Shown: positions 43,436-51,466, counted from the stretch's first letter. The stretch: DNA of 64,000 nt from JBHIKY01 sp042139015 (GCF_042139015.1 NZ_JBHIKY010000021.1:1-64000), one strand, 5' to 3'. Program-made: numbers and translations. The notes: generated from the sequence alone by a model not told the origin.

Positions 43436-43888
43436 ATGAATATTCGCGAATTGCAGGCTGATGAAGCAGCACCAATGGAATTGCTGCTGCTGGCTGATCC
43501 TTCAGAAAGACTTGTTGACGACTATATCAGCCGTGGTGAAATCTTTGTTGCGGAGGATGACGGGAGGCTTATCGGAGTTTATGTCCTGCTGCCGACGAGA
43601 CCCGGCACAGTAGAAGTGATTAATGTTGCAGTAGTGGAGCACCTTCATGGGAAGGGAATCGGGAAGTCCTTAGTAAAGCATGCTGTGTATTCAGCAAAGG
43701 AAAGAGGATACACGAGAATTGACATCGGAACCGGTAATTCCAGCATTGGACAGCTGGCTCTTTATCAAAAATGTGGATTTCGAATCACAGGGGTAGATAA
43801 GGATTTCTTTGTTAAATATTATGATAAAGAAATATTTGAAGATGGGATTCAAGTGAGGGACATGATTCGTTTATCCAGAGATTTATAA
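43436..43888 (+). CDS. GNAT family N-acetyltransferase
   Basis: A 150-residue acetyltransferase fold protein. The acetyl-CoA loop is HLHGKGIGKSLVKHAV (R/QxxGxG/A pattern), preceded by the strand VINVAVVEHL and followed by LYQKCGFRITGVDKDFF, the typical C-terminal motif B. GGAG precedes ATG, and a terminator follows closely. Substrate unknown. Confidence 0.83.
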   Translation: MNIRELQADEAAPMELLLLADPSERLVDDYISRGEIFVAEDDGRLIGVYVLLPTRPGTVEVINVAVVEHLHGKGIGKSLVKHAVYSAKERGYTRIDIGTGNSSIGQLALYQKCGFRITGVDKDFFVKYYDKEIFEDGIQVRDMIRLSRDL

Positions 43889-43899
43889 AGTGTGATTGG

Positions 43900-43932
43900 A
43901 CGCAATTCTTAATTAATGAATTGCGTTTTTTT
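43900..43932 (+). terminator. Rho-independent terminator
   Basis: ACGCAATTC and GAATTGCGT with a nine-base loop, then a run of T. Confidence 0.85.
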
Positions 43933-44063
43933 CAATATTGCACATATGGACGGAAGCCGACTTTTAGAGGGAGTTCGTGTACTAATGAATAAACAGACAG
44001 AGAAATTGCATGAAAGAAAGGCGAAGACTTAAAGAGAAAATAGTAAAAAAGGAGGGCATCCTT

Positions 44064-44489
44064 GTGATGTATAATCTGACGAAAATGAAAATAAACAAGT
44101 CCGTTCATGAAGTGTTTGAAGCTTTTGTTGATCCCGAAAAAATTGGTCACTTTTGGTTCTCCTCCAGCTCAGAGCGCTGGGAGCAGGGCAAAAAAATCAC
44201 GTTGATATATGAAGAATATAATGCAGAAGGACAAATTGATATCGTAGAAATCGAAAAGGACAGAAAGATTGTTTTCGAAGATGACGGAGGACATCGAGTA
44301 ACGATGGCGCTCGAAGAACTGGACACTGCTCGTACCATTATTGAAGTGAAGGAGGAGGGCTTTGATGTAAAGGATGAAGAGGTTGTCAATCAATTAATTG
44401 ATAATAAAGAGGGCTGGGTGTATATGCTGACCTGTCTAAAGGGGTATTTGGAATACGGTGCCGATTTACGGGCGGCATTAGTGAAATAA
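44064..44489 (+). CDS. SRPBCC/AHSA1 family protein
   Basis: A 141-residue START-like fold protein of the AHSA1 group: KSVHEVFEAFVDPEKIGHFW at the N-terminus is the conserved entry helix, and DNKEGWVYMLTCLKGYLEYG is the C-terminal helix. Such proteins bind hydrophobic ligands or act as co-chaperones. AAGGAGG lies 8 nt before GTG 44064; ATG 44067 directly follows and is equally possible. It is a single gene followed by a dispersed repeat. Confidence 0.76.
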   Translation: MMYNLTKMKINKSVHEVFEAFVDPEKIGHFWFSSSSERWEQGKKITLIYEEYNAEGQIDIVEIEKDRKIVFEDDGGHRVTMALEELDTARTIIEVKEEGFDVKDEEVVNQLIDNKEGWVYMLTCLKGYLEYGADLRAALVK

Positions 44490-44570
44490 GTACTGGATAG
44501 AATATTATATTTAATGAGGAACTGCAGGGCAGAGGGACATTCTTCTGGTAGTCGATTCCTCCATAAAGCA

Positions 44571-44764
44571 AACGGCAGTCTGCTGCCATTTTCTCCGAAC
44601 ACTGGATCCGCTATTTGCTCCAAAACCCTGTTTTTTTCGAGTCTGCCGTACATGTGTTCCGTTATTGGCCAAATAGAAAGCCAGATTCCCCTTCATGCAG
44701 GCAAATAGCGTATCTGATGTCCGCCAACCCTTAGAAAACAGCACATTTTAATTAAATAACGGAT
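44571..44764 (-). repeat. Dispersed intergenic repeat, copy B
   Basis: About 194 bp, roughly 80% identical by eye to copy C at 49462-49642 and recognisable in inverted form at 2396-2590. It contains inverted arms CCGCTATTTGC (44608-44618) and GCAAATAGCG (44701-44710) about 80 nt apart, with inner CCGTACATGTG and GATGTCCG elements. Short open frames across it have no ribosome site. There is no transposase. The strand is given relative to copy A. Confidence 0.85.
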
Positions 44765-44847
44765 CTCTTGTCAGCATCCAGCCCACGGACTAATTTTTCG
44801 GAAACAATTACAAAAAGAACAGAACTTCCATCTATTCCCAATATGAA

Positions 44848-46392
44848 TTAGTTAGAATGACTCTCAGGCAGACTGCTGTTAATACTTTTTGATAACGTCC
44901 ATTTTTCGACATGCTGAAGTTCAATGTCCCCGTCAGCAAAAAAGGCGATTCCTGTGGAAGCTTCTTTTGGATAGATGCGGGCGCTCATCACTTTTTCCCC
45001 GTGCTGCATAAATATTTCAACCGACGATTTGTCTATGAAGATGTGAAAGTGAAGGAGGCCGTGTTTATTAGATAAAGTCGTCGTTCTTGTGCCTGTTGGT
45101 CCCTCGCCGGAATAACTGCGGTCGAGAGTGACTTTTTTCTCGAGATTATGAAAAAGAAGGGTGGTTTTCTCTTGTAATTGTTCATCTGCGCAAAAATGGA
45201 TGCCGCAGCTTGAGGCTTTTTTCGGGTCGATTGTGACCTTCATTTCGATACAGTTCCCGTTCACACCAGGAAGGGTGTTGCGCTCGCCATTTATGAGAAT
45301 ATGTTTGTATTCAACTTTGCTGCCGCGCAGCTGATCGAGCTCGGGAAGAGGGAGAATGCTCCATTTATCATTATCAAATGATAGGACTCTTGGAAGGCTC
45401 ATCGCGCCTGCCCAGAGCTCTTTTCTTTCCGGCATGTCACTTTCCCACATTGTCATCCAGCCAATAACGATTCTTCTTCCGGAACGATCCACGGTCGTCT
45501 GGGGAGCGTAAAAGTCGAAACCGTGATCGAGCGGATAAAAATGATCAAAATCAAATGTCCCTTTTCTGAGGTCTAAACTTCCCGGTGCATACACTGCTTG
45601 ATGAAGGTTTTGGTAATTGTCTCCTTCCGGATTAACTCCCTGCGGTGACATAACAAGCACGTCCTGTCCATCTAAATGGAAGAGATCTGGGCACTCCCAC
45701 ATGTAACCCATGTTTCCCCGTCCTCTCGCTGCTACGCTGATAAATTCCCACGACAGTAAATCAGTGGAGCGGTATAGAAGAGCCTGGCCGATATTGTCCT
45801 TGGTTTTAGAACCGAGGATGGCGTAATAATAGCCGTCTTTCTGCCATACTTTCGGGTCGCGAAAATGGTATGGGTGTATGTCAGCATTAGTCGGAGCACT
45901 AGCGATGACCGGGTTATCGGAGAGCTTAGAAAAATGAATACCGTCTGTGCTCACCGCTAAGCATTGGGTCTGCTCAAGGTCCTTATCGGGATCCGGGCCG
46001 GTCCAGACATTCCCGGTGTACATGAGATAAAGCTTATTTTCGATACTAATTGCACTTCCAGAAAAGCAGCCGTCTTTATCATACTCTTCACTTGGTGCCA
46101 AGGCAGGAGGGAGATGTTCCCAATGCACAAGGTCACTGCTTTTTACATGCCCCCAGTGCATGTCATTCCATTCTGTAGAGTAAGGGTGAAATTGATAGAA
46201 TAAATGATATTCATCCTGAAACAAAGAGAATCCATTCGGGTCATTGATCCAGGAGACCGGAGCGGTGATATGATATTGCAGTCGCCACGTTTCTTTTTTC
46301 TTTTCGTGCTGCAGCTTTACTATGCCATTTACAGAAGCATCGATTCGCTGCTGATGAGTCTTTTTTTTACCCTTTGTTGGTGACACTTTCAC
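44848..46392 (-). CDS. sacA: GH32 sucrose-6-phosphate hydrolase / beta-fructofuranosidase
   Basis: A 514-residue GH32 enzyme. The nucleophile motif is WINDPNGF, the transition-state motif is FRDPKVW, and the acid/base Glu is in WECPDLFHL. A C-terminal beta-sandwich with IDKSSVEIFMQHGE follows. No signal peptide, so it splits imported sucrose or its 6-phosphate in the cytoplasm. GTG 46392 has AGGAG 5 nt upstream on the minus strand; a longer frame would overlap the permease gene. It is the last gene of an ABC-linked cluster in which the transporter is broken. The symbol follows family resemblance only. Confidence 0.86.
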   Translation of the reverse strand: MKVSPTKGKKKTHQQRIDASVNGIVKLQHEKKKETWRLQYHITAPVSWINDPNGFSLFQDEYHLFYQFHPYSTEWNDMHWGHVKSSDLVHWEHLPPALAPSEEYDKDGCFSGSAISIENKLYLMYTGNVWTGPDPDKDLEQTQCLAVSTDGIHFSKLSDNPVIASAPTNADIHPYHFRDPKVWQKDGYYYAILGSKTKDNIGQALLYRSTDLLSWEFISVAARGRGNMGYMWECPDLFHLDGQDVLVMSPQGVNPEGDNYQNLHQAVYAPGSLDLRKGTFDFDHFYPLDHGFDFYAPQTTVDRSGRRIVIGWMTMWESDMPERKELWAGAMSLPRVLSFDNDKWSILPLPELDQLRGSKVEYKHILINGERNTLPGVNGNCIEMKVTIDPKKASSCGIHFCADEQLQEKTTLLFHNLEKKVTLDRSYSGEGPTGTRTTTLSNKHGLLHFHIFIDKSSVEIFMQHGEKVMSARIYPKEASTGIAFFADGDIELQHVEKWTLSKSINSSLPESHSN

Positions 46393-46408
46393 GATCGCTC
46401 CTATTCTA

Positions 46409-47236
46409 TTATTTGACGGCCCCTTCGGATACGCCTTTGATAATTTGTTTTTGTGCAAAAAAGTAACCAATAATAACAGGTATAACGGCGATGGTCAGCC
46501 CTGCAAGCGCCAGGTGCCACTGCGTCGTGTACTGGCCAAAGAAATAGAACATCTTCAATGGAATAGTAGCATTATCCTGACCGAGCATAAGGGAGGGCAG
46601 GAGGTAGTCGTTCCAAATCCAGATTACATTCAAAATCGCAATCGTCACTGTAATAGGCTTAAGCAGCGGGAAGATGACGAACCAAAACATTTGAAAACGA
46701 TTGGCCCCGTCGATGGTGGCCGCTTCGTCAAGCGACACCGGAATGCTGCTTAATGCTCCGTGATACAGAAAAATCGCCAGGCTGCACCCAAAACCGAGAT
46801 ACATAAAGATTAGACCGGCCCCGTTCATCATATTTACCTGGCCGAACATCGTCGTCAATGGAATCATAACAGCCTGAAAAGGTACCAGCATCGCAGCCAC
46901 AAAAACGAAAAGAAGTGTTGTGCTTAAACGGCTCTTGTTACGGGCGAGTGCATAAGCGGCCATCGAGGAGAATATCACAATTATAGCAATACTGACGCTT
47001 GTAATCATTACGGAATTGAACAATGATTTTAGAAATTCAAGCTCCTGGAACGCGACAACGAAATTGCTCCACACAAGCGAGTCCGGAAGCGCCATTACAT
47101 TTGCGAAAATACCATCCGGTGTTTTAAAGGCATTCGTCAGCATTAAGTAAAAGGGAATCAACCAAATGATACCGAGGCCGATGCCGAGAATTTCAAGCGG
47201 CAGCTTCCGCTGTTTTGGTTCATTTGCTGTTTTCAT
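46409..47236 (-). CDS. Sugar ABC transporter permease (MalG type)
   Basis: A 275-residue permease with six helices, apparently intact. The EAA loop is VSLDEAATIDGANRFQMFWFV, and the C-terminus reads FFAQKQIIKGVSEGAVK, the usual ending of this subunit. Its ATG shares one base with the stop of the upstream truncated permease. With both the partner permease and binding protein damaged, it probably no longer transports. It lies 16 nt upstream of sacA. Confidence 0.85.
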   Translation of the reverse strand: MKTANEPKQRKLPLEILGIGLGIIWLIPFYLMLTNAFKTPDGIFANVMALPDSLVWSNFVVAFQELEFLKSLFNSVMITSVSIAIIVIFSSMAAYALARNKSRLSTTLLFVFVAAMLVPFQAVMIPLTTMFGQVNMMNGAGLIFMYLGFGCSLAIFLYHGALSSIPVSLDEAATIDGANRFQMFWFVIFPLLKPITVTIAILNVIWIWNDYLLPSLMLGQDNATIPLKMFYFFGQYTTQWHLALAGLTIAVIPVIIGYFFAQKQIIKGVSEGAVK

Positions 47237-47949
47237 TACATTTCAACCTCCCGGCGCTTGTTGTAATAAACCTGAGCCATCGCAATTGCGGTTACGATAA
47301 TGAAAAAGATTACGGCTTTTCCTTGTGCATAGGCCATGTCGTTATCGACAAAGGCAGTGCGGACGATATCCATCGCAAGCATTTGCGTGGAGTCAAACGG
47401 ACCGCCATTTGTAAGCGACAAGTTCTGATCGTAAATTTTAAATCCGGTTGAAAGCGTGAGGAACATGCTGACGGTAAATGCTGGCGCAAGCAGTGGAAAT
47501 AAAATATTTTTGAAGCGCTGCACGGATCCCGCCCCGTCAATTTTTGCAGCCTCTATCAGCTCACCGGGAATGCTCTGCAGATAAGCAATATAAATTATCA
47601 TAATGTAACCGGACATCTGCCAGGCGGTCAGTATAACGAGACCCCAAAAGCCGGTCGAAGTCGTCGACAACCATCCCTGCATGCTTTCTATCTCGAGGCG
47701 GGTGCCGATTTCACTGAAGACATTGACGAAAATAAACTGCCAGATAAAACCCAGAATCAGCCCGCCGATCAGGTTCGGCATGAAAAACACCGTGCGGAGC
47801 AGATTACTGCTCTTCAGGCTGCGTGTCACAAGCAGCGCAAGAGCGAGTCCGAAAATGTTCAGTACTATGACCGTGGCAATCGCAAATAACACAGTGAACC
47901 AAAATGCGTTTCGAAACTCTCCGTCCTGGAAAAACAGATTAGTCCGCAA
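47236..47949 (-). pseudogene. N-terminally truncated sugar ABC permease (MalF type)
   Basis: The remaining 237 codons begin at a TTG with no ribosome site and enter at FFQDGEFRNAFWFTVLF, which in full-length permeases (about 290 aa) follows the first membrane helix and the periplasmic loop. The EAA loop (ELIEAAKIDGAGSVQRF) and later helices are intact. The missing 50-60 residues are replaced by unrelated sequence that joins a remnant of the binding-protein gene. This looks like a deletion junction rather than a start-site misjudgement. Confidence 0.75.
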
Positions 47950-47984
47950 AAGAGATGAGAAGGAGGAACACCATGCATAACCGC

Positions 47985-48192
47985 GAGGGACGGGTACACC
48001 CAGTTGCCCTGTTGAATGATGGCTGCCTTACCCTGGCTGCCTGGCCAGTTCTTCAAATTGATCATTTATTTCTACTTTTCCGCTCATGATTTCTACTTCG
48101 GTCCGATCGTCATTTGAACCAAAGGATTCAAAGGAGCAACTCGCCAGTCCAATGCTTGAAAAGGTTAATAATACGAGGGCAGTCTTTTTCAC
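47985..48192 (-). pseudogene. Remnant of a sugar ABC substrate-binding lipoprotein gene
   Basis: From GTG 48192 (AAAGGGAG 8 nt upstream) reads a lipoprotein signal peptide ending in LASC, then VEINDQFEELARQPG and a stop at 48028. In the next frame, overlapping, comes GKAAIIQQGNWVYPSL, a motif from the C-terminal half of family-1 binding proteins. So about 200 residues between them are gone, with a frameshift, and the trailing end runs into the truncated permease. The gene is dead. Confidence 0.75.
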
Positions 48193-48220
48193 GGCATACA
48201 CTCCCTTTAGTTCCGTATAT

Positions 48221-48234
48221 TGTAAATGCTTACA
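48221..48234. promoter_or_regulatory. LacI-family operator candidate
   Basis: TGTAAATGCTTACA is a near-perfect palindrome that matches 13 of 14 positions of the LacI/CcpA consensus. It lies 29 nt upstream of the dead binding-protein gene and in the region divergent to the LacI gene. A second AAACGTTT-centred site is at about 48266-48276. Confidence 0.55.
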
Positions 48235-48450
48235 GTTTGCATTATACTTTAACCAAAATATATGTCAAACGTTTTCTTATTTTTAAAGAATAGTTTGAAA
48301 TGTTATATAAAAAACAATTATTAAACGTTGATAATATAGGATTTTAAAGATGTAATTGTATGAAAATAAATATGGTAACGTTATTACAATACAACGCTTT
48401 CATAATAGGTTACAATAGAAAAAAAGACATATTTGGAAGGACGTTTGTGG

Positions 48451-49443
48451 ATGGCTAGTATAAAAGACGTAGCTAGGCTCTCCGGGGTATCAGTTACGAC
48501 CGTGTCCCGGGTCATGAATAACAGAGGATATATAGGAAAAGAAACGAGGCAGAGGGTAGAGGATGCGATGAATCAGCTGGATTATCAGCCGAATCAAATA
48601 GCACGATCCCTGCAGCGGAGCCAGTCAAACCTCATCGGAGTTATCGTTCCGGATCTGGCACATCCGTTTTTTTCAGAGCTTATCAACAGTATTGAGGCTT
48701 ATGCGAGTGAAAGAGAATATAAAATCGTCATTTGTAATTCCCTTCAGGATGCGGAAAAAGAAGAAAACTATATGAGAATGCTTCGTCAGAACAGAGCAGA
48801 TGGAGTTATCACATGCAGTCATACATTAGCCACCAGCAACTATGAGCATGAAAACATGCCGGTGATTTCTTTTGACCGGATTATTTCGTCTTCGATTCCC
48901 TATGTAGCAAGTGATAACTACCGGGGCGGAGAACTTGCTGCTGTCCATTTAATGGAAAAAGGATGCAAAAATGTATTGCATATCTCCGGACCGCTGAAGT
49001 ACGATCTTCTTGCGAATCGGAGAAAGGATGCTTTTGAACTAACGTCAATGAAAGCAGGAGCAGCTGTCGAGAGCATAGAAGGAGCTTACGTACAAGCAAC
49101 ATTCAAAGACAATTATCAGTTTATAGAGGAGAAAGCAGCTCCTGTGTTATCGGATTATGACGGTATTTTTTGCAGTAACGATATATTGGCATACGCCCTC
49201 TATATGTTCTGCTATAATCACGGAATCGGCGTTCCGGAAGAGCTGAAGATTATCGGGTATGATAACCACAGCTTCACAAGAATGCTTCAATTTCCGAAGC
49301 TCACGACCATTCACCAGCCAATTGATCAACTAGGAGAAGCCCTTGCATATTCGTTAATTAATCAAATTGAAAAGAAATCTCCCGGTAACCATGTGCAGAA
49401 CATTATGCTTGACGTGAATCTTGTAAAAGGAAATACAACATAA
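48451..49443 (+). CDS. LacI family transcriptional regulator
   Basis: A 330-residue repressor. The headpiece is IKDVARLSGVSVTTVSRVMN, the hinge LDYQPNQIARSLQ, and the periplasmic-binding-like core begins NLIGVIVPDLAHPFFSEL. ATG 48451 has GGAAGG 10 nt upstream; an in-frame ATG at 48433 would put residues before the headpiece. It is divergent from the SacA-permease cluster and very likely controls it in response to sucrose or a related sugar. It has outlived its target transporter. Confidence 0.88.
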   Translation: MASIKDVARLSGVSVTTVSRVMNNRGYIGKETRQRVEDAMNQLDYQPNQIARSLQRSQSNLIGVIVPDLAHPFFSELINSIEAYASEREYKIVICNSLQDAEKEENYMRMLRQNRADGVITCSHTLATSNYEHENMPVISFDRIISSSIPYVASDNYRGGELAAVHLMEKGCKNVLHISGPLKYDLLANRRKDAFELTSMKAGAAVESIEGAYVQATFKDNYQFIEEKAAPVLSDYDGIFCSNDILAYALYMFCYNHGIGVPEELKIIGYDNHSFTRMLQFPKLTTIHQPIDQLGEALAYSLINQIEKKSPGNHVQNIMLDVNLVKGNTT

Positions 49444-49461
49444 GATTCGAATATTAAGTGA

Positions 49462-49642
49462 CCGGCAGACTGCTGCCATTATCTCCGGACACTGGATCCG
49501 CTATTTGCTCCAACGAGCCTGCCGGACATGTGTTCCATTATTGGCCAAATAGAAAGCCAGATTACTCTCCATACAGGCAAATAGCGTACCTGAATGTCAG
49601 CCAACCCTTAGAAATCAGCACATTTTGATAAAATAACGGTTC
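49462..49642 (-). repeat. Dispersed intergenic repeat, copy C
   Basis: About 181 bp, closely matching copy B at 44571: same order CGGCAGxCTGCTGCCATT, ACTGGATCCGCTATTTGCTCC, GGACATGTGTTCC, TTGGCCAAATAGAAAGCCAG, CAGGCAAATAGCG, CCAACCCTTAGAAA. The arms CCGCTATTTGC and GCAAATAGCG form an inverted repeat. Copies B and C flank the SacA/LacI cluster (44.8-49.4 kb) in the same orientation. The strand is given relative to copy A. Confidence 0.85.
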
Positions 49643-49738
49643 CAGTGTTCGCTCGTCTCAGGGAAACCAGGGCGCTCCTCTTACCGTCCGATGAAAAATG
49701 ACTTTGCTATTATGGCCGGCGGCTCCTTCATACCACAC

Positions 49739-49782
49739 AAATAACCTGCTGCGGCATATTGTCCGAGCAGGTTATTTTTATT
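49739..49782. terminator. Bidirectional terminator
   Basis: AAATAACCTGCT and AGCAGGTTATTT form a perfect 12-pair stem. The plus strand continues TTATTC; the minus strand ends at the stop of the phosphotransferase gene. Confidence 0.75.
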
Positions 49783-50759
49783 CAATTTCCCAGTCCGCCA
49801 AACAGTTCTTCTGCCAGTTCATCTAATGATGCGATGTCACGAAGCGGAAACTGCTTTGATATCGGTTCAAAGACGTCTATCGTGAGGTGACGGGTCAAGC
49901 CGATTGCCTGACGATAAAAGGCGAGCCCAAGCGCCTGTTTCGGGAAGTTACTTCCAATCTGCCAGCTGCTCGCTTCAAGGAAAATTTTTAGTAGTTCCTT
50001 GTTACAGTCAAATAGGTCACGATAAATCTGGATAATTTCGTAGTGGCGGTCGTTTACCATCGCGTCCCCCCAGTCAATGATACCGGCGAGACGGCCCTTA
50101 TCCACAAATACGTGCAGGCCTACAATGTCTGAGTGAACGAACGCCGGCTCAAAAGAGTCGAGTGTGCCGAGAAAATCGTCGATTTGGTCGGCCAGGTGCG
50201 GAGGAAGCGAGCTTTGTTTTGCGGCGGCGGAAACATTTAAGTTTTGCCAATGAGCAAGTGCCGCGATGTCTGGCGAGGGCTGAAGCTGATGCACCCGGCG
50301 CAGCTGACGTCCGAGGTCAGCTGTTATTTGAATACGCTCCGCCTCTGACAGAGCATCGTCCTTCCAGTTTACTCCTGGCATCCTCGTTGTAATCAGGCAG
50401 GGCCAGGACTCCTCTGCTCCGCAGAATAGCTCTCCTTCTGCGATAAGGCGAGGAGCAGCGATCTCTGAATCGGTCGCGAGCAGTTTATGAGCTGCTCGTT
50501 CGGAGGCGAAGCTCTCACGCCATGCACGAACATAGCCAAACAGCTTTACGACCACATCCCCGCAGATAAAAGCAGGGAAGGTGCCTCCGATACCTGCAAT
50601 TATTTCTCTGCCGGAGAGCCCGTGATGTTTCAGAATCTTTTCAACAAAAAAATTCCAGAAGTTCTCGTCATGAAGCAGCATGCTGTAATCGCTATCTGTG
50701 TTAAAGGAAGATAGGGCGAGTGAGGACCTGCGTTGTTCTGAATTTTCAAAATCACTCAT
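49782..50759 (-). CDS. Aminoglycoside phosphotransferase (APH) fold protein
   Basis: A 325-residue kinase-fold protein. The catalytic loop reads AFVHSDIVGLHVFV: the catalytic Asp is kept, but the canonical HGDxxxxN becomes HSDxxxxH, a variant seen in some APH subgroups. The metal-binding Asp is in GIIDWGDAMV. The function is more likely small-molecule phosphorylation or unknown than aminoglycoside resistance. GGAG precedes ATG. It overlaps the upstream CD3324 gene by 8 nt, so the two form an operon, with the palindrome at 51159 upstream. Confidence 0.75.
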   Translation of the reverse strand: MSDFENSEQRRSSLALSSFNTDSDYSMLLHDENFWNFFVEKILKHHGLSGREIIAGIGGTFPAFICGDVVVKLFGYVRAWRESFASERAAHKLLATDSEIAAPRLIAEGELFCGAEESWPCLITTRMPGVNWKDDALSEAERIQITADLGRQLRRVHQLQPSPDIAALAHWQNLNVSAAAKQSSLPPHLADQIDDFLGTLDSFEPAFVHSDIVGLHVFVDKGRLAGIIDWGDAMVNDRHYEIIQIYRDLFDCNKELLKIFLEASSWQIGSNFPKQALGLAFYRQAIGLTRHLTIDVFEPISKQFPLRDIASLDELAEELFGGLGN

Positions 50760-51069
50760 GTGAAATACTCCTTCGCCGGTTATCCTCCGGCTCGCTTTCC
50801 ACTTCCCGTGTTTTATAAATAATCTTACGGATACTTTCCATTGACAAATTATATTTCTGTTCTAATTCCTCAATGGACCAGCCTTTCTTATAAAGCTGAT
50901 AGATTTCTACGTTTCTTTCAGCAATAAATTGACGGGTGCCGTTTCGTTCTCCCCATCGGGCACGCTGGTTTTCCTTTTTAGGAATATAAATGAGCTCACC
51001 CTGAATGTATTTCTGAAGCTCCTTCAGCAGGCTATGGGGAAACACCTCTTTTCCATTTTTGTATTGCAA
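50752..51069 (-). CDS. CD3324 family protein, putative DNA-binding
   Basis: A 105-residue protein that opens QYKNGKEVFPHSLLKELQ and continues KYIQGELIYIPKKENQRA, the CD3324 family pattern, with a C-terminal helix-turn-helix-like block (IYQLYKKGWSIEELEQKYNL then SMESIRKIIYKTR) resembling Mor-type activators. TTG 51069 has AAAGGAGG 9 nt upstream; a longer frame lacks a site. A 30-codon ORF upstream overlaps its start. The family is regulatory in appearance but unstudied to my knowledge. It overlaps the APH gene by 8 nt. Confidence 0.72.
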   Translation of the reverse strand: MQYKNGKEVFPHSLLKELQKYIQGELIYIPKKENQRARWGERNGTRQFIAERNVEIYQLYKKGWSIEELEQKYNLSMESIRKIIYKTREVESEPEDNRRRSISHE

Positions 51070-51124
51070 CGTTAACGTCCTCCTTTGTATGGTGTCCGAG
51101 GTGATACGCAGTAACAAATTTCAT
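51032..51124 (-). CDS. 30-codon upstream ORF overlapping the CD3324 gene
   Basis: On the minus strand ATG 51124 has AAAGGAG 10 nt upstream and reads MKFVTAYHLGHHTKEDVNVA to a stop at 51032. Its end overlaps the start of the CD3324 gene by 38 nt in another frame, and the AGGAGG site of that gene lies inside it. This arrangement suggests translational coupling or leader control. I do not recognise the peptide, which is His- and Lys-rich. The promoter region just upstream has a palindromic operator. Confidence 0.5.
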   Translation of the reverse strand: MKFVTAYHLGHHTKEDVNVAIQKWKRGVSP

Positions 51125-51158
51125 AGGATAACGTCTCCTTTCGTTCAATTTTTAAAGT

Positions 51159-51184
51159 AAGTCTTACAGTGTGAAGTAAGACTT
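51159..51184 (-). promoter_or_regulatory. Palindromic operator upstream of the CD3324 operon
   Basis: AAGTCTTAC, eight bases, GTAAGACTT is a perfect inverted repeat. On the minus strand it lies just downstream of a TATACT hexamer (TTATACTATAAC, about 51195-51206), the place where a repressor would block transcription of the 30-codon ORF, CD3324 and APH genes. Confidence 0.55.
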
Positions 51185-51250
51185 TCTCTTTGTTATAGTA
51201 TAATCTTGGATTTTGTTTATGAAAAGAAAATTTCTGCCTGCATAGTAAAT

Positions 51251-51301
51251 GAGGCCGCCACAGCGGCCTCAATCTGTAAGGTTTCCGCTTAAGCGGAAAC
51301 C
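51251..51301. other. Two adjacent strong hairpins, one a perfect palindrome
   Basis: GAGGCCGC-CACA-GCGGCCTC (51251-51270) and a perfect 22-bp palindrome with half-site GGTTTCCGCTT (51280-51301). On the minus strand the first is followed by ATTTACT. They follow leader copy 1 and may be tandem terminators of that short transcript. Confidence 0.55.
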
Positions 51302-51319
51302 ACCTCTTTGAATGGAATG

Positions 51320-51428
51320 ATAATAATCAGCCTCCTTTCTGAAGATTCTGTCGGTCCGACACCTTTATTAACTCATGAAACCAGCCGGGTGAACAAGTGA
51401 AAAAACAATTATATCTATTTTGTACCAG
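51320..51428 (-). repeat. Duplicated leader region, copy 1 (start codon lost)
   Basis: On the minus strand this 109-bp region aligns with copy 2 (51836-51945): CTGGTACAAAATA, GATATAATT, TTCATGAGTTAAT, the palindrome TGTCGGTCCGACA and AAAGGAGGCTGATT all recur in order. At the position of the copy-2 ATG it has ATC, after which ATTCCATTCAAAGAGGTG leads to a stop within ten codons. So the leader is preserved while the small coding part is degenerate or uses a non-standard start. Confidence 0.7.
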
Positions 51429-51466
51429 TAAAAAACACCAGCCTTAACTATCTAGGCTGGTGTTTT
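51429..51466. terminator. Strong bidirectional terminator
   Basis: AAAACACCAGCCT and AGGCTGGTGTTTT form a perfect 13-pair stem with A and T runs on both sides. On the minus strand it overlaps the stop codon of the 52-codon gene. Confidence 0.9.

Noticed and set aside
44386..44744. Several short frames on both strands
   Set aside because: They lie over the end of the SRPBCC gene and repeat copy B; the same frames are not kept in copy C.
49462..49642. Insertion sequence end or transposon
   Set aside because: No transposase or terminal duplication is visible in the window; described as a repeat only.
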